Positions 11,096 to 20,859 of a DNA stretch of 64,000 nt are shown here, in pieces. This stretch comes from Ancistrus triradiatus (lineage: Eukaryota > Chordata > Actinopteri > Siluriformes > Loricariidae). The notes under the pieces were generated by a model that saw nothing but the letters and a program-made list of their open reading frames with translations, was not told where the DNA came from and made no database searches. Position 1 is the stretch's first letter, and every line of letters begins with the position of its first letter. Location of the stretch: assembly GCA_025084515.1 (NCBI GenBank), contig JAJAGP010001515.1, positions 120,230 through 184,229 of the forward strand, written 5' to 3'. The translations under genes were made by a program, and so were the position numbers.

Positions 11096-11320
11096 AGATT
11101 CAAATTTATTGTCATCTTTCTTGTCATTACACATGTACAAGTACAACGCAACGACATGTAGTTTAGCATCTAACAAGAAGTGCAATAAGCAGCAATCTGT
11201 TGGAATGTACAATAAATTAAAAAATATATAAACCGGCTCACAATCAGGAACCGGCTCCTGTCGTTCATCTCAAAGAGCCTGCTCTTAGAGCCGGATCGGT
11301 CGCGACCAACACATGACTAG
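11096..11320 (+). mobile_element. Partial hAT-type MITE (CATCACTA-end family)
   Basis: The 11160-11318 part matches the right half of the MITE at 14817-15452 (from AGTTTAGCATCTAACAAGAA to the end, here CACATGACTA instead of CACATCACTA). The left part resembles an antisense LINE tail (TTCAAATTTATTGTCAT). Its orientation relative to the neighbouring hAT is opposite to that in the other copy. Confidence 0.65.
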
Positions 11321-11871
11321 AAAACATGTTTCAGTCACCGATGAGGATGATCGGAGCTCAGCAACACGCAAGTCACAACAATATCCCTGTGCAAACTGGA
11401 ATAGCAGGGTTGATGCTGGTTAGCTGGATAATGACAGTTATGGAGTTAAGAGACAAATATCCTATATTGGCCAGGCTAGCCAACTCCTATTTATGCATTC
11501 CTGCTACTTCAACACTGTCTGAGCGTTTATTTTCTTTAGCCAGGAGCAGGTTGACATGATAACATTTTTGGATTGCAATGCAAAGTTCCTAAAGAAAGGG
11601 AGTGAATGAGTTTGTATGTACTGTTTGCATCAGAGATGCACTTATCTTTCGTTATTGTTTAATTTGTTATTTTAATTTATTAATAAATTTAATTTATTAT
11701 TATTCATTTATTGTAAGCACTTATTTGCTCTGTTATTTAATGTTATATTTATACAAATAAAGACATGGAAAGGTTTTTTTATTTTATTTTTTTTAACCCG
11801 ATTCATCGATTCATCGAAAAAATAATCGACCGATTAATCGATTATTAAAATAATTGTTAGTTGCAGCCCTA
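11321..11871 (+). mobile_element. hAT transposon, 3' fragment
   Basis: It matches the hAT elements at 14250-15851 and 21404-23765 from TCACCGATGAGG to the terminal repeat GTTGCAGCCCTA. The frame at 11326-11559 encodes the end of the transposase (ILARLANSYLCIPATSTLSE), the hAT C-terminal dimerisation region. The 5' half is missing. Confidence 0.8.
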
Positions 11872-12560
11872 CCGATCACCCTCGTGCAATGCCATCTGCA
11901 GGAGTGTGAGGTTACTCCCACTTTAAACATGCAAGGTGACTCATTTTTTGCCCGGGAGTATATATTTAGTATATAAAAAAAACAGTCTTGTTTGGTTTGG
12001 ACAGTCGCTTTATGGTATATTGTCGGTGGTGTGCCATGTGTGGGTTTCACCAAACAGTCCAAAAATGCTGGCATCAGAAACGAGGCAGTTTGGGGCACGT
12101 TTCCAGAAGAGGCTTCATTCTTGCCCCCTGCGCTACAGGTCAGATTTGTGTAATGTTTGTGATTGTTGTCAAAATCACATAATCTCAGTCATAATGTCTG
12201 GGTTGGGGCCTCTTGGTAGCTTCCCTATTATCCTCTTGGCTTGGCCATCCAGTTTTGAGGGAGGACTGCACTAGGCAAGGTGTTGTTCCAATGGAGAACT
12301 AAAGCATCAAAGCATTGTGTTCTTTTCCTAATGTGTGCCTTTCGCCATATCCAGTTTTCTTTACTTTTTTCTGCTCCATGACTGGTTAGATATTTGACCC
12401 AACATTATACTGAATGGTAGTGTTTATTTAAAAAAACAGCAATTTGGACAAATACTTTGCTGTTAAACATGTTAGCACAGATATACAGTTATAATTACAA
12501 AGTATTTCACTGCCTTCTCGTCACATAAAAAGTTAAAGTACATAATAAAATGTTCCTTAC
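11872..12560. other. No gene recognised
   Basis: Apparently single-copy sequence within this window. Short open frames have no recognisable motif and no terminal repeats were seen. Confidence 0.45.
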
Positions 12561-12929
12561 CATCAACGCACACAAATGCAAATAGGCTCAGACACGGTTT
12601 ATCATACCAAGCTGATGTACTTGAATCGCCGCACTCCTCATGGCCACCGTAGTTGTTAGGCTCTTCTGCAGCGGTGTCCCACATCTGCATGTTTCCCAGT
12701 GATTAATTTCAAAGGGACCAGCGCTAGCTTTGGACATCATTGTACAATCCGATCCAAGCGGTGGAAGTCAACTGCCCTTTCTGTGCTTCGATGAGTAGTT
12801 TAAACCTGTTGTTATCATCTTCAATGGTTGCCAGGTTGATATAGTTGGTTCGGCAGTAAGTCTGCGCATCAGTCCATGTTTTCACCTGATTGATCAGGAA
12901 GAACCTGCGTGAAGGTTCTGGGATGACTC
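12561..12929 (-). pseudogene. C-type lectin domain exon with three in-frame stops
   Basis: On the minus strand a splice acceptor (CTCTCTTCGGCACAG) precedes and a donor (GATG/GTAAGG) follows a 369-base exon. It reads as one frame: FFLINQVKTWTDAQTYCRTN, ATIEDDNNR, TAWIGLYNDV, then after three stops MWDTAAEEPNNYGGHEECGD and ending FAFVCVD. This is a whole long-form C-type lectin fold with the cysteines in place and an EPN sugar-specificity motif. The stops fall between the two halves: TAG where a Trp is usual, then TGA and TAA. Members of the fish family are secreted or membrane lectins with one or several such domains. No other exon of the gene was found nearby, so it is a dead or orphan exon. 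Confidence 0.8.
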
Positions 12930-12984
12930 CTGTGCCGAAGAGAGTATAAGAAATACCCATGTAACATGCACATGTTCACCATTA

Positions 12985-13200
12985 CATGAAATATAATCCT
13001 AAGTATTTAATAAATACTAAGCAAGAACTTTATTTTCATCAGGATAATGCTTGCCCTCACACAGCAAGGGTTTCCCAGGAATATCTCTGCCAGGTTGGAA
13101 TAAATAAATCTGGTCTCCAGATTTATTATGAATTCATTCAGTTACATCAACTCCTTCTTGATGCATTTATTTTTTTGCCAATGAGTGTATGTAAGCAATG
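12985..13200 (+). mobile_element. Tc1/mariner transposase fragment
   Basis: The frame contains YFHQDNACPHTARVSQEYL, the second catalytic Asp block of a Tc1-type transposase. The third block is unclear. The fragment ends near TTTTTTTGCCAATGAGTGTA, which looks like a Tc1 terminal repeat end. Confidence 0.6.
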
Positions 13201-13589
13201 CTTGGTGCACCTCCACTGACATTACTGAACTCTGCTCCCCGGACTTACAACTCATAACTCTGAAGTGTAGACCATTCCATCTGCTGAGCGAATTTACAGC
13301 AGTGTTTCTCACTCCAGTGTACATCCCTCTGCAAGCTAATGCTATGCTAAACTACAAAATAGCAAAACTACACAATACAGCAAGCTACAAATCTATCATC
13401 TGGATGGTGTGCTTATTGCTGCAGGATACTTTAATCATGCCAAAATTAACACTGTACTCCCTAATTTTTCATTGATTGTACAACCAGAGGAAACAGTACG
13501 CCACATCTATTGCAATATAGAAATCCCTATGAACCTCCATTGGTCAGTTTGATCACATTTTTTTGTTCCTGACCCTGACATGCAGATCT

Positions 13590-14050
13590 CTTATCGATAG
13601 GAATAAAACCACTTCAAGACGTGCACCATAGAGTCTGTCATCACATACTGCATCACAGCATGGTACAGCACCTTGGAGAAAAACACATCATCAGAAAGGC
13701 CCAGAGGATCACTGGATCACAGCTTCCAACACTAGAACACAGACGAACCTGAGTTTGGAAAATGTGTTCTATTTATGTCCTATCTAAGTGCAATAATTAT
13801 TTATTATCTATTTATTCTATACTCTTGAGCGCAGTAGTGTTCTGGGCAATATAGCTCAACATTGCTTTGAGCACCAGACTTAAATTATTGACACTAATGC
13901 GTAGTAGACATCACCTGTTGATCTCATGCTGTGTATATAGTACCTTACATTTTTGACTGTTTGTATCTATTGTGTGTTTTCTGTATATTTTGGCATCTAC
14001 AGTCTTGTTCCAAACCGCATCTCATTTTAGTCTGACAGTGACAACAAATA
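13590..14050 (+). mobile_element. Rex1/CR1-type LINE remnant
   Basis: The stretch at 13620-13750 translates in pieces to ESVITYCITAWYSTLEKN and RKAQRITGSQLPTLEH, the post-RT part seen better at 29238-29798. The remaining sequence has the look of the 3' untranslated part. It is too decayed to date or to border. Confidence 0.5.
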
Positions 14051-14478
14051 TGCACCTTTGCCGCCCTCTACTGGTCATAGGCACCACAGCCTGTGAGCTG
14101 TCAAAACATATGCAGCAAAAAAACTTGTCCTAAATAATCTATGGATAAGGGCATCTTCTAGGGGTTTGTGAAATGTATTGTCTATGATAATATCTTAATT
14201 GTTTTAACGATGTGAAAGCTGGCATTATCAATTACGGGGGTGTGTGGTGTAGGGCTGCAACTAACGATTATTTTAATTATCGATTAATCGGTCGATTATT
14301 TTTTCGGTTAATCGATGAATCGGGTTTAAAAAAAAAAAACTTTCCATGTCTTTATTCAGAAATATAACATTAAATAACAGAGCAAATAAGTGCTTACAAT
14401 AAATGAATAATAATAAATTACATTTATTAATACATTAAAATAACATAACACAAAAATAATGCAAACACTACATACAAC

Positions 14479-14733
14479 TCATTCACGCTCTTTCTTTAGG
14501 AACTTTGCATTGCAAGCCAAAAATGTTAGCATGTCAACATGCTCCTGGCTAAAGCTGGCTCTCTTTTTAGAGACTATATTTCCTGCCGCAGAAAATAGAC
14601 GCTCAGACAGTGTTGAAGTAGGAATGCACACATAGGAGTTGGCTAGCCTGGCCAATATAGAATATCTGTCTCTTAACTCCATCACTGTCATTATCCAGCT
14701 AACAAGCATCAGCCGTGCTATTCCGTATCGCAT
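14479..14733 (-). pseudogene. hAT transposase C-terminal remnant
   Basis: The 84-residue frame contains ILARLANSYVCIPTSTLSER, LFSAAGNIVSKKRASFSQEH and VDMLTFLACNAKF, the conserved C-terminal dimerisation region of hAT (Ac/hobo) transposases. The RNase H-like core with the catalytic acids is missing from the element. The product would be inactive and could only act as an interfering fragment, if expressed. Confidence 0.8.
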
Positions 14734-14816
14734 AGTGTGAGTGCGCAGTTACGTTTCCTCACTTCAAAATGTAACAAACTCGGGATATTGTGGTGACTTG
14801 CGCTGTTGCTGAGCTC

Positions 14817-15452
14817 TAGTGATGGGAATTTTGGCTCTTTTCAGAGAGCTGGTTCTTTTGGCTCGGCTCACTAAAAAGAGCTGGCTTTTTCGGCTCCCAA
14901 GTGGCACTTAATTTATTACCAAATTATGTGTAAAATGAATTACTAATGTAAAAACACATAATATCCAATGTTTGTTATTATTAATATGTTTTTTATTTAT
15001 ATACTCAATGGAACACAGTAAAATAAAATACAAAAACCCATCTCAATTACAGGTCCAATCTGGTCTCAGGTCTCTGACTATCTGTATTATTTGTAAATTT
15101 GCAACTATATACAGGGAAACAAGACATCATCAACCAAAAATCACTCAACAAAATCCAAATAAAAATGTGCAAAAAAAGAAAAAGCAACATCCAGCTTACA
15201 GTTTTTAATGAAGATTGGCATAAAAAAACCCCAAGGATCTCATCTTTGAGGGGTTGATCCTGCTTCTCCTTTCTGTTATGATCTGAAATAACAGTTTAGC
15301 ATCTAACAAGAAGTGCAATAAGCAGCAATGTGTCGGAATGTACAATAGATTAAAAAATATATAAACCGGCTCACAATCAGGAACCGGCTCCTGTCGTTCA
15401 TCTCAAAGAGTCGGCTCTTAGAGCCGGATCGGTCGCGACCGACACATCACTA
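14817..15452 (+). mobile_element. hAT-type MITE nested in the hAT element
   Basis: A 636-base insertion with inverted ends TAGTGATGGG and CACATCACTA and a perfect 8-base target duplication CTGAGCTC at 14809-14816 and 15453-15460. The undisturbed target is seen in the related hAT copy at 11355 (minus reading GCTGAGCTCC). It has no transposase. GAGCCGG and GGCTC words recur at both subterminal ends. Confidence 0.9.
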
Positions 15453-15939
15453 CTGAGCTCCGATCATCCTCATCGGTGACAGCAACGTTTTCGTTTCGTT
15501 TCGAGGGCTGTATCAGCACCGATCACAGTCAGATCACTTTTGCAAAGCTTGCATGTTACACATGTTCCTACATTTTGAGGACTTAAGCCGAACTTTCTTC
15601 TCTGTGTCGGTCATGTTTCATTTGTAGAATTTATTAATTCTTAACGCTAACTTATTTTGAAGATCCAGCGCCGGCTCCGCCTCGCTCCTTTCAATCGCTC
15701 GAATTTTTTTTCCCAGCAAGTAACGTAAGCGGATATGATAAGGAGAGGGACACATAAATCATGTGACACAACGAATCGATAATGAAATTCCTTGTCGACA
15801 CTTTTAATAATCGATTATTATCGATTTTATCGATTCGTTGTTGCAGCCCTAGTCTATACATTTGTCGTATATTTTAGCTACACCTCCACGACCATTAGGA
15901 CGCGGTTTATGTATATAACTATATCCAGGAGGAGCTGCT

Positions 15940-16158
15940 TCATTTAAACCTATGACAAAGTACACTAAGACCATTATCTGTGATCATTTCATTCACAAGT
16001 AAGGCTTTAGACGGCAGTGATCTAATGTTTAGTAGGCCTAACTTTACTTTGACTTTATTATTGTTTTTATCAGGATCATTTGAAATAATGATAATTAGGT
16101 TGTTTAAACAAACTTTATGAGAGCGTTTGGGTTTATAGACGGCACGAGGAACAAACAC
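15940..16158 (-). pseudogene. L2 ORF2 N-terminal remnant
   Basis: A short frame, 72 residues, that ends in the endonuclease start LGLLNIRSLPSKALLVNEMI and NGLSVLC. The rest of endonuclease and the reverse transcriptase are missing. Confidence 0.65.
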
Positions 16159-16182
16159 GGTTTCAATAGTTTGAGCCCCGAG

Positions 16183-17058
16183 TCATTTCTTATGGTTATT
16201 ATGCATCGTGTAGAACATATTGTCTGCTAGAATCTGTGTGCCTAGGTTACTGGGGTGAATTTCGTCATACTTAGAAAAGGAAGGACGATTCCAAAAGAGG
16301 TTAAAATGATCAATAAAAACAAGCTTACATGAAGAACAGGTCCCCTGTAGCCAGCTGTGCAGACTCAAGGTGCGACTGAAACGTCCAATTCCTCTTCCCA
16401 GACTCGGGATGGGTCCAGAGATAAAAATATGTTTTCCGCATGATTCGAGAAATCTAAACAAGGCATTGAAATCCCGCTTCAGGACATCTGATCTCTGATC
16501 ACAAATATTATTACATCCAGCGTGGATAATCACATTCTGGGCTGAGGTGTATTTCTCCAGCAAAAAGGGGAGCTGTAGAAGAATGTCCGCAACTTTGGCT
16601 CCCGAAAACGAGTGGACCACAGCAGACCTTCTCCTAATATTCCTCACTATGGAGTCTCCCACAATCAGTGTTGCTGGTGGAGGAGGCCGAGATGAGGCTC
16701 CGGTGTGACCAGCAGAATTAAAACGCCGGGTTGAGGATTCCTGGAAGCGGCCCTGGCTACCAGCGTACCACCTGCTGCTTTTGATCTCCCTCATCTGCTG
16801 TGGCGCCTGGACAGGTATCGTGGGTGCATTGACTAAATTTGAGGACTGAGGAGGGACATCACATTCTTCAAAACTGAAAACCTGTTTCCCAAAGCAATGC
16901 TGTAATGTTGGGGATGAGGGTCTGAGGATGGCCGTCGGAGTGCCTGCTGCTTTGTTTCCCCCCGCGGGCTGGTTTCCACGGGTCTGGTTCACACGATGTG
17001 GAACCACATAGAGACGCGCACAGCTGAGGCAGCCAGTTGGAGAAGATAGTGGGGACAT
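16183..17058 (-). CDS. L2-type LINE ORF1 protein with SGNH esterase domain (291 aa, open)
   Basis: An uninterrupted frame. The first 125 residues are Pro/Ser/Gln-rich and hold few motifs. Residues about 128-280 form an SGNH-type esterase domain: catalytic Ser block GDSIVRN at 134-140, the Asn block HAGCNNI at 179-185 and the final Asp-His pair in DEIHPSN at 265-271. Proteins of this type are known as ORF1 of L2/CR1-type LINEs and are thought to help in RNP formation. That the frame is still open, while ORF2 next to it is truncated, is notable. The element cannot jump by itself. The start Met is the first in the frame and lies close to the left end of homology. Confidence 0.75.
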   Translation of the reverse strand: MSPLSSPTGCLSCARLYVVPHRVNQTRGNQPAGGNKAAGTPTAILRPSSPTLQHCFGKQVFSFEECDVPPQSSNLVNAPTIPVQAPQQMREIKSSRWYAGSQGRFQESSTRRFNSAGHTGASSRPPPPATLIVGDSIVRNIRRRSAVVHSFSGAKVADILLQLPFLLEKYTSAQNVIIHAGCNNICDQRSDVLKRDFNALFRFLESCGKHIFISGPIPSLGRGIGRFSRTLSLHSWLQGTCSSCKLVFIDHFNLFWNRPSFSKYDEIHPSNLGTQILADNMFYTMHNNHKK

Positions 17059-17110
17059 ATTAGCTCTTAGTTGACAAAAAGACGGGCTAGATGGAGATTA
17101 GAGTGGAAAG

Positions 17111-17895
17111 ACAGAGATTTTGATATAAATTTAGGTTAAACTTGGTTGCTGCAACCACTTTACGTCGTCAGCAACCGAAAATTCACGTGCCAAGACACAC
17201 ACCGTGTCTGTGAGCCAAACTCGGTGGTGGCTAGTGCAAGTGGCAAGTGAAACTAACAATTAGATTCAGTTTGATTTTTAGTTAAAATTTAGTAAAGACA
17301 AAATGCGAAGAATTACTTAACCGGCTGCTAGTTGCTGCAAACAAACAACGTGCTAACAAGCAGTTACAAACAAACAACGCTACGGCAGGAACTGACGTCA
17401 CACTCAGGTCGGTGTTCTTGTGGCTGTGACTGTTCACACAGCGACAAGAACTGCTGCTACATGACTGCAAACTTCACCTAATCTCAATGTTACAAACATT
17501 TAAAACCGGAGGTCAAAAAGAGCTGCACACGGTATCCTAAACGGATGAATGTGCTGTTGTTTGTCAGATTGCTAACTCATCCTGCTCTGCACATACGGTG
17601 CCCACTCAAAACTTCCCCCTCCTTCTTAGCTACAAAGCACACAGAATGCATTTCATACAGTGTTTGGCCTGCTCCAACTTCACTATAGGAACAGATAATC
17701 CCAACTTTCCCACTAAGAAAGTAAATCTGCCCAGATGGTCCTAATTTTGCAACATCTGATCAATTAATGTAGACCCTCTACTGATCATGCCTCTGAAATT
17801 TCCTAGTCGTAGCACCTTTCTAGACCCTGTTTAGACACGTCCCAATTCCAATATATTTCCATTTGTTTCCCTATACACTTCTGGAAACCCCTTGG
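17111..17895. other. L2 leader-like sequence, then one arm of a split tandem repeat
   Basis: 17111-17500 has no recognisable coding sequence. From about 17820 a unit starting TAGACCCTGTTT runs up to the LTR element. Its continuation is found right of the element at 21159, and a second unit at 21246. See the findings. Confidence 0.4.
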
Positions 17896-18493
17896 TGTCA
17901 CGCGCCACGGCAGCGTGCGCCACCTCTGCCGTTATACGGACCAATCGGGAAGCCCCACAGCAATCACTCTGATCGCGTTCAGCTGTGGGGCTTCCTATAA
18001 AGGCGCGCCCGCGAGAGACTCACTTCGCGGATTATTGATGTTCCACGTCAGTCGCGTCCCTACGCGCCGCACCTCATCTCGCGTCCCTACGCGCCTCGCC
18101 GCCTATCGTGTCCCTACACGCCCCGCTCCGTTCAGGTATAGCCCGTTTTGTTTACTTCCGTGTTTTGTTTAGTTTACACCTGTTTTGCGACCTCGGTCTA
18201 GTTTGTGTCCTACCCGTTTCCGTGTTCGTTTCATACCCGTTTTCCGGCTCTGGCTTAGTTTCTGTTCACACCCGTTTCCGTGTTCGTTTCATACCCGTAT
18301 TCCGGCTCCGGCTTAGTTTCTGTTCACACCCGTTTCCGTGTTCATTTCATACCCGTTTCCGGCTGCGGCTTAGTTTATGTTCACACCCGTATTTCGGCCC
18401 TGCCTGTTGTCTGTTGTTTTTGTCATTAATAAAGACCCCTTTTGTTTGATACCTGCGTTCGTCTCCTCGTTCCTCTCGCCTCCTAGCGTTACA
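17896..18493 (+). repeat. 5' LTR
   Basis: 598 bases, TG...CA ends. It has a promoter-like CTTCCTATAAAGGCGCG at about 17990 and AATAAAGACCCC at about 18428 as poly(A) signal. A partial repeat of about 60 bases around CCCGTTTCCGTGTTCGTTTC recurs four times at 18215-18395. It differs from the 3' LTR by several short indels and scattered changes. Confidence 0.9.
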
Positions 18494-18508
18494 GAATAAT
18501 CCGCCTAT

Positions 18509-18655
18509 ATGGAGACGGCAGGTACTCCAGACATCGCATCCTTCCTCGGCCGTTTCAATGGTGATCCAGCCTGTTGCCGGCCTTTCATTGACCGCTGTTT
18601 GCAGTATTTTGATTTATTCCCTTTCGATTCCGAGTATGCAAGGTTTCTTTTGTAG
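18509..18655 (+). pseudogene. gag-like start (48 aa) broken by a stop
   Basis: ATG 16 bases after the LTR. It codes METAGTPDIASFLGRFNGDP and a Cys-containing stretch ending FDSEYARFLL, then TAG. The FNGDP and LFPFDSEYARF words are the start of a gypsy-type gag capsid domain. After the stop the homology goes on in a different frame (LTGEALIWATHLWP), which joins the frame beginning at 18724. Confidence 0.75.
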
Positions 18656-18723
18656 GTCTGTATTTAACCGGTGAAGCCCTAATTTGGGCCACCCATCTAT
18701 GGCCAGTCCTCAAGACTGTAACC

Positions 18724-19245
18724 ATGGGGCAGTTTTTTGAGTTGCTGGAGTGTTCTTTTGGTTCCTCAAGGGGTTTCACTGAACACGTTTGCCCTATAAA
18801 GGAACCAGAAGTCCCTTACGGTATGACCTCATACGATGGCTCAGCATGGGATATAGCTCCCTCTAACAGGGACAAACCGGGGTTTTTCACTCGCTGTCTC
18901 CAGTCTACTTTGGCTGCTCACGTGCTGGATCCCCAGCTTGTCACCAGCTGTTCCGCCCTGGTCAAGCGTCGGCAAGCGCATTTAACGTCCAATAATCGTG
19001 TGTCTAACCACTCTAGTTTCGTGTCTGAACCTGTAGTCGTCGATAGTCGCGTTTCTAACCGCTCTTGTTCCGTCTCCGAATCTAAAGTCGTCGATAGTCG
19101 TGTTTCTGACCTCCCTAGTTCCGTCTCCGAACCTCTAGTCGTGGATATTCGTGACCCAGACCACACCTATTCTGTGATTGAGCCTGTGGCGCCCCCTAGT
19201 CCTGCACCTGGGCCCCCTTCGCGTGTTAGTCCCGTGTTAGAATAG
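18724..19245 (+). pseudogene. gag-like middle part with about 17-residue repeats (173 aa)
   Basis: The first 60 residues continue the gag region (MGQFFELLECSFGSSRGFTE). From 18985 about four imperfect units of the type VVDSRVSNRSCSVSE follow. The frame ends in one TAG at 19243-19245 and is in phase with the next long frame, so a single base change or read-through would join them. No zinc knuckle is seen. Confidence 0.65.
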
Positions 19246-20859
19246 TCAGTCTCCACGGTTGCACTGTCAGCGCCACCTGGCCCCGTACAGGAGTTCGTTG
19301 CACCTTCTGACCCCGCGTCTGAGCCAGAGAGCTCCACACATGGGGATTATGCGCACCGGTCGTGGTCGCCAACCCCTGCGCCTCGCTCTAGACCGATTCC
19401 GGCACCACGGACTGTCGCGAAGCTAACGGTCGATTCGCTCCCACTCGTGCCATCTCCCGCATCTCGGTCGTTTGTGCCAGTGACTGTGTCCAGGGCGTCA
19501 GCAGTTCCAGTGGCTGCCTCCAGGGTGTCAGCAGTTCCAGTGGCTGCCTCCAGGGCGTCAGCATTTCCAGTGGCTGCCTGCAGGGCGTCAGCAGTTCCCG
19601 TGGCTGTCCCGAGAACGTCAGCGGTCCCAGAGGCCGTGCACCCATCCGAGGCCTTTCCAGAGGCCGTGCGCTCGTCCGAGGCCTTTCCAGAGGCCGTGCG
19701 CTCGACAGAGGCCTTTCCAGAGGCCGTGCGCTCGACAGAGGCCTTTCCAGAAGCCGTGCGCTCCACGGAGACCCTTTCAGAGACTGTCTCCTCCACGGAG
19801 ACCCTTTCAGAGACTGTCTCCTCCACGGAGACCCTTTCAGAGACTGTCTCCTCCACGGAGACCCTTTCAGAGACTGTCTCCTCCACGGAGACCCTTTCAG
19901 AGACTGCCTCCTCTACGGAGACCCTTTCAGAGATTGTCTCCTCCAGGGAGATCCAGCTCGTCCACGACCCTGCTCTCCAGCAGCCCGTCCATGACCCTGC
20001 TCTCAAGCAGCTCGTCCGCGACTCTGCTCTCAAGCAGCTCGTCCGCGACTCCGCTCGCCTGCCTCCAGTCGTCGACTCCGCTCGCCTGCCTCCAGTCGTC
20101 GACTCCGCTCGCCTGCCTCCAGTCGTCGACTCCGCTCGCCTGCCTCCAGTCGTCGACTCCGCTCGCCGGCCTCCAGTCGTCGACTCCGCTCGCCGGCCTC
20201 CAGTCGTCGACACCGCTCGCCGGCCTCCAGTCGTCGACCCCGCTCGCCGGCCTCCAGTCGTCGACACCGCTCGCCGGCCTCCAGTCGTCGACACTGCTCA
20301 CCGGCCTCACGTCGTCGACTCTGCTCGCCGGCCTCACGTCGCCGACTCTGCTCTCCGCCCTCACGTCGTCGACTCCGCTCTCCTGCCTCTCGTCGTGTTC
20401 CTCGCGCGCCTGCCGACCGACGGCGCCTCCGCGCGCCAGCCGACCGACTGCTGGCGGTCCCCCCCTGGACCGCCTGAAACGGAACTGTACCCGGGGGTCC
20501 ATCTTGGGAATCCTAGCTCCCTCTCTGACTCCTTGGGGGGGGGGGGGGGGGGGCTCTGTCACGCGCGCCACCTCTGCCGTTATACGGACCAATCGGGAAG
20601 CCCCACCGCGATCACTCTGATCGTGTTCAGCTGTGGGGCTTCCTATAAAGGCGCGCCCGCGAGAGACTCACTTCGCGGATTATTGATGTTCCACGTCAGT
20701 CGCATCCCTACGTGCCGCACCTCATCTCGCGTCCCTACGCGCCTCACCGCCTATCTCGTCTCTACACACCTCGCCACCTATCGCGTCCCTACGCACCCCG
20801 CTCCGTTCAGGTATAGTCCGTTTTGTTTAGTTTCCACCTGTTTTGCGACCTCGGTCTAG
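19246..20859 (+). CDS. Repeat-rich ORF of the LTR element (first Met at 19447, 470 aa)
   Basis: The frame is open from the TAG at 19243 and runs about 300 bases into the 3' LTR. It consists of three arrays: about five ten-residue units of SAVPVAASRA type (19471-19620), about ten ten-residue units AFPEAVRSTE and TLSETVSSTE (19640-19950), and about 13 nine-residue units DSARLPPVV (20040-20370). The product would be a low-complexity Ser/Thr/Pro/Val-rich chain without membrane segment. It resembles the stretches after gag in some gypsy elements, but amplified. Whether it is translated is unknown, since frames on the other strand are open too. Confidence 0.5.
   Translation, partial: SVSTVALSAPPGPVQEFVAPSDPASEPESSTHGDYAHRSWSPTPAPRSRPIPAPRTVAKLTVDSLPLVPSPASRSFVPVTVSRASAVPVAASRVSAVPVAASRASAFPVAACRASAVPVAVPRTSAVPEAVHPSEAFPEAVRSSEAFPEAVRSTEAFPEAVRSTEAFPEAVRSTETLSETVSSTETLSETVSSTETLSETVSSTETLSETVSSTETLSETASSTETLSEIVSSREIQLVHDPALQQPVHDPALKQLVRDSALKQLVRDSARLPPVVDSARLPPVVDSARLPPVVDSARLPPVVDSARRPPVVDSARRPPVVDTARRPPVVDPARRPPVVDTARRPPVVDTAHRPHVVDSARRPHVADSALRPHVVDSALLPLVVFLARLPTDGASARQPTDCWRSPPGPPETELYPGVHLGNPSSLSDSLGGGGGGLCHARHLCRYTDQSGSPTAITLIVFSCGASYKGAPARDSLRGLLMFHVSRIPTCRTSSRVPTRLTAYLVSTHLATYRVPTHPAPFRYSPFCLVSTCFATSV
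19471..20400 (+). repeat. Three adjacent coding minisatellites (30, 30 and 27 base units)
   Basis: Units are multiples of three: GTCAGCAGTTCCAGTGGCTG type, GAGACCCTTTCAGAGACTGT type, and GACTCCGCTCGCCTGCCTCC type. Some adjacent units are identical, which shows recent homogenisation. They keep all six frames largely free of stops. Confidence 0.9.

Larger units (their letters stand above)
14250..15851 (-). mobile_element. hAT transposon derivative, host of a nested MITE
   Basis: The ends are inverted copies, TAGGGCTGCAAC at 14250 and GTTGCAGCCCTA at 15851. Subterminal regions consist of ATCGATTA words. Without the nested element and its duplication it is about 960 bases long, too short for a complete transposase of 600 residues. 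Only the C-terminal part is coded (14479-14733, minus). The 8-base flanks (GTGTGGTG and GTCTATAC) do not match, so either they have diverged or the copy was rearranged. Confidence 0.85.
15860..17110 (-). mobile_element. L2-type LINE, ORF1 and start of ORF2
   Basis: On the minus strand an open ORF1 (16183-17058) is followed by the start of ORF2 (15940-16158, ending in KLGLLNIRSLPSKALLVNEM). The copy stops about 100 bases further on. The right border is not visible. Sequence at 17060-17500 could be its 5' leader. Confidence 0.8.

Noticed and set aside
10802..11212. 136-aa minus-strand ORF opposite the RTE end
   Set aside because: Complement of the RTE C-terminal region. The plus-strand reading has the LINE motifs.
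17915..18449. ORFs of 85 and 113 aa inside the 5' LTR
   Set aside because: They lie in the LTR with its promoter and poly(A) signals and recur as shifted frames in the other LTR. No coding signal.
19347..20592. Long minus-strand ORFs (315 and 221 aa) over the repeat arrays
   Set aside because: The units are multiples of three without stops in any frame, so all six frames stay open. The LTR polarity, the gag start and the G-run all point to the plus strand.
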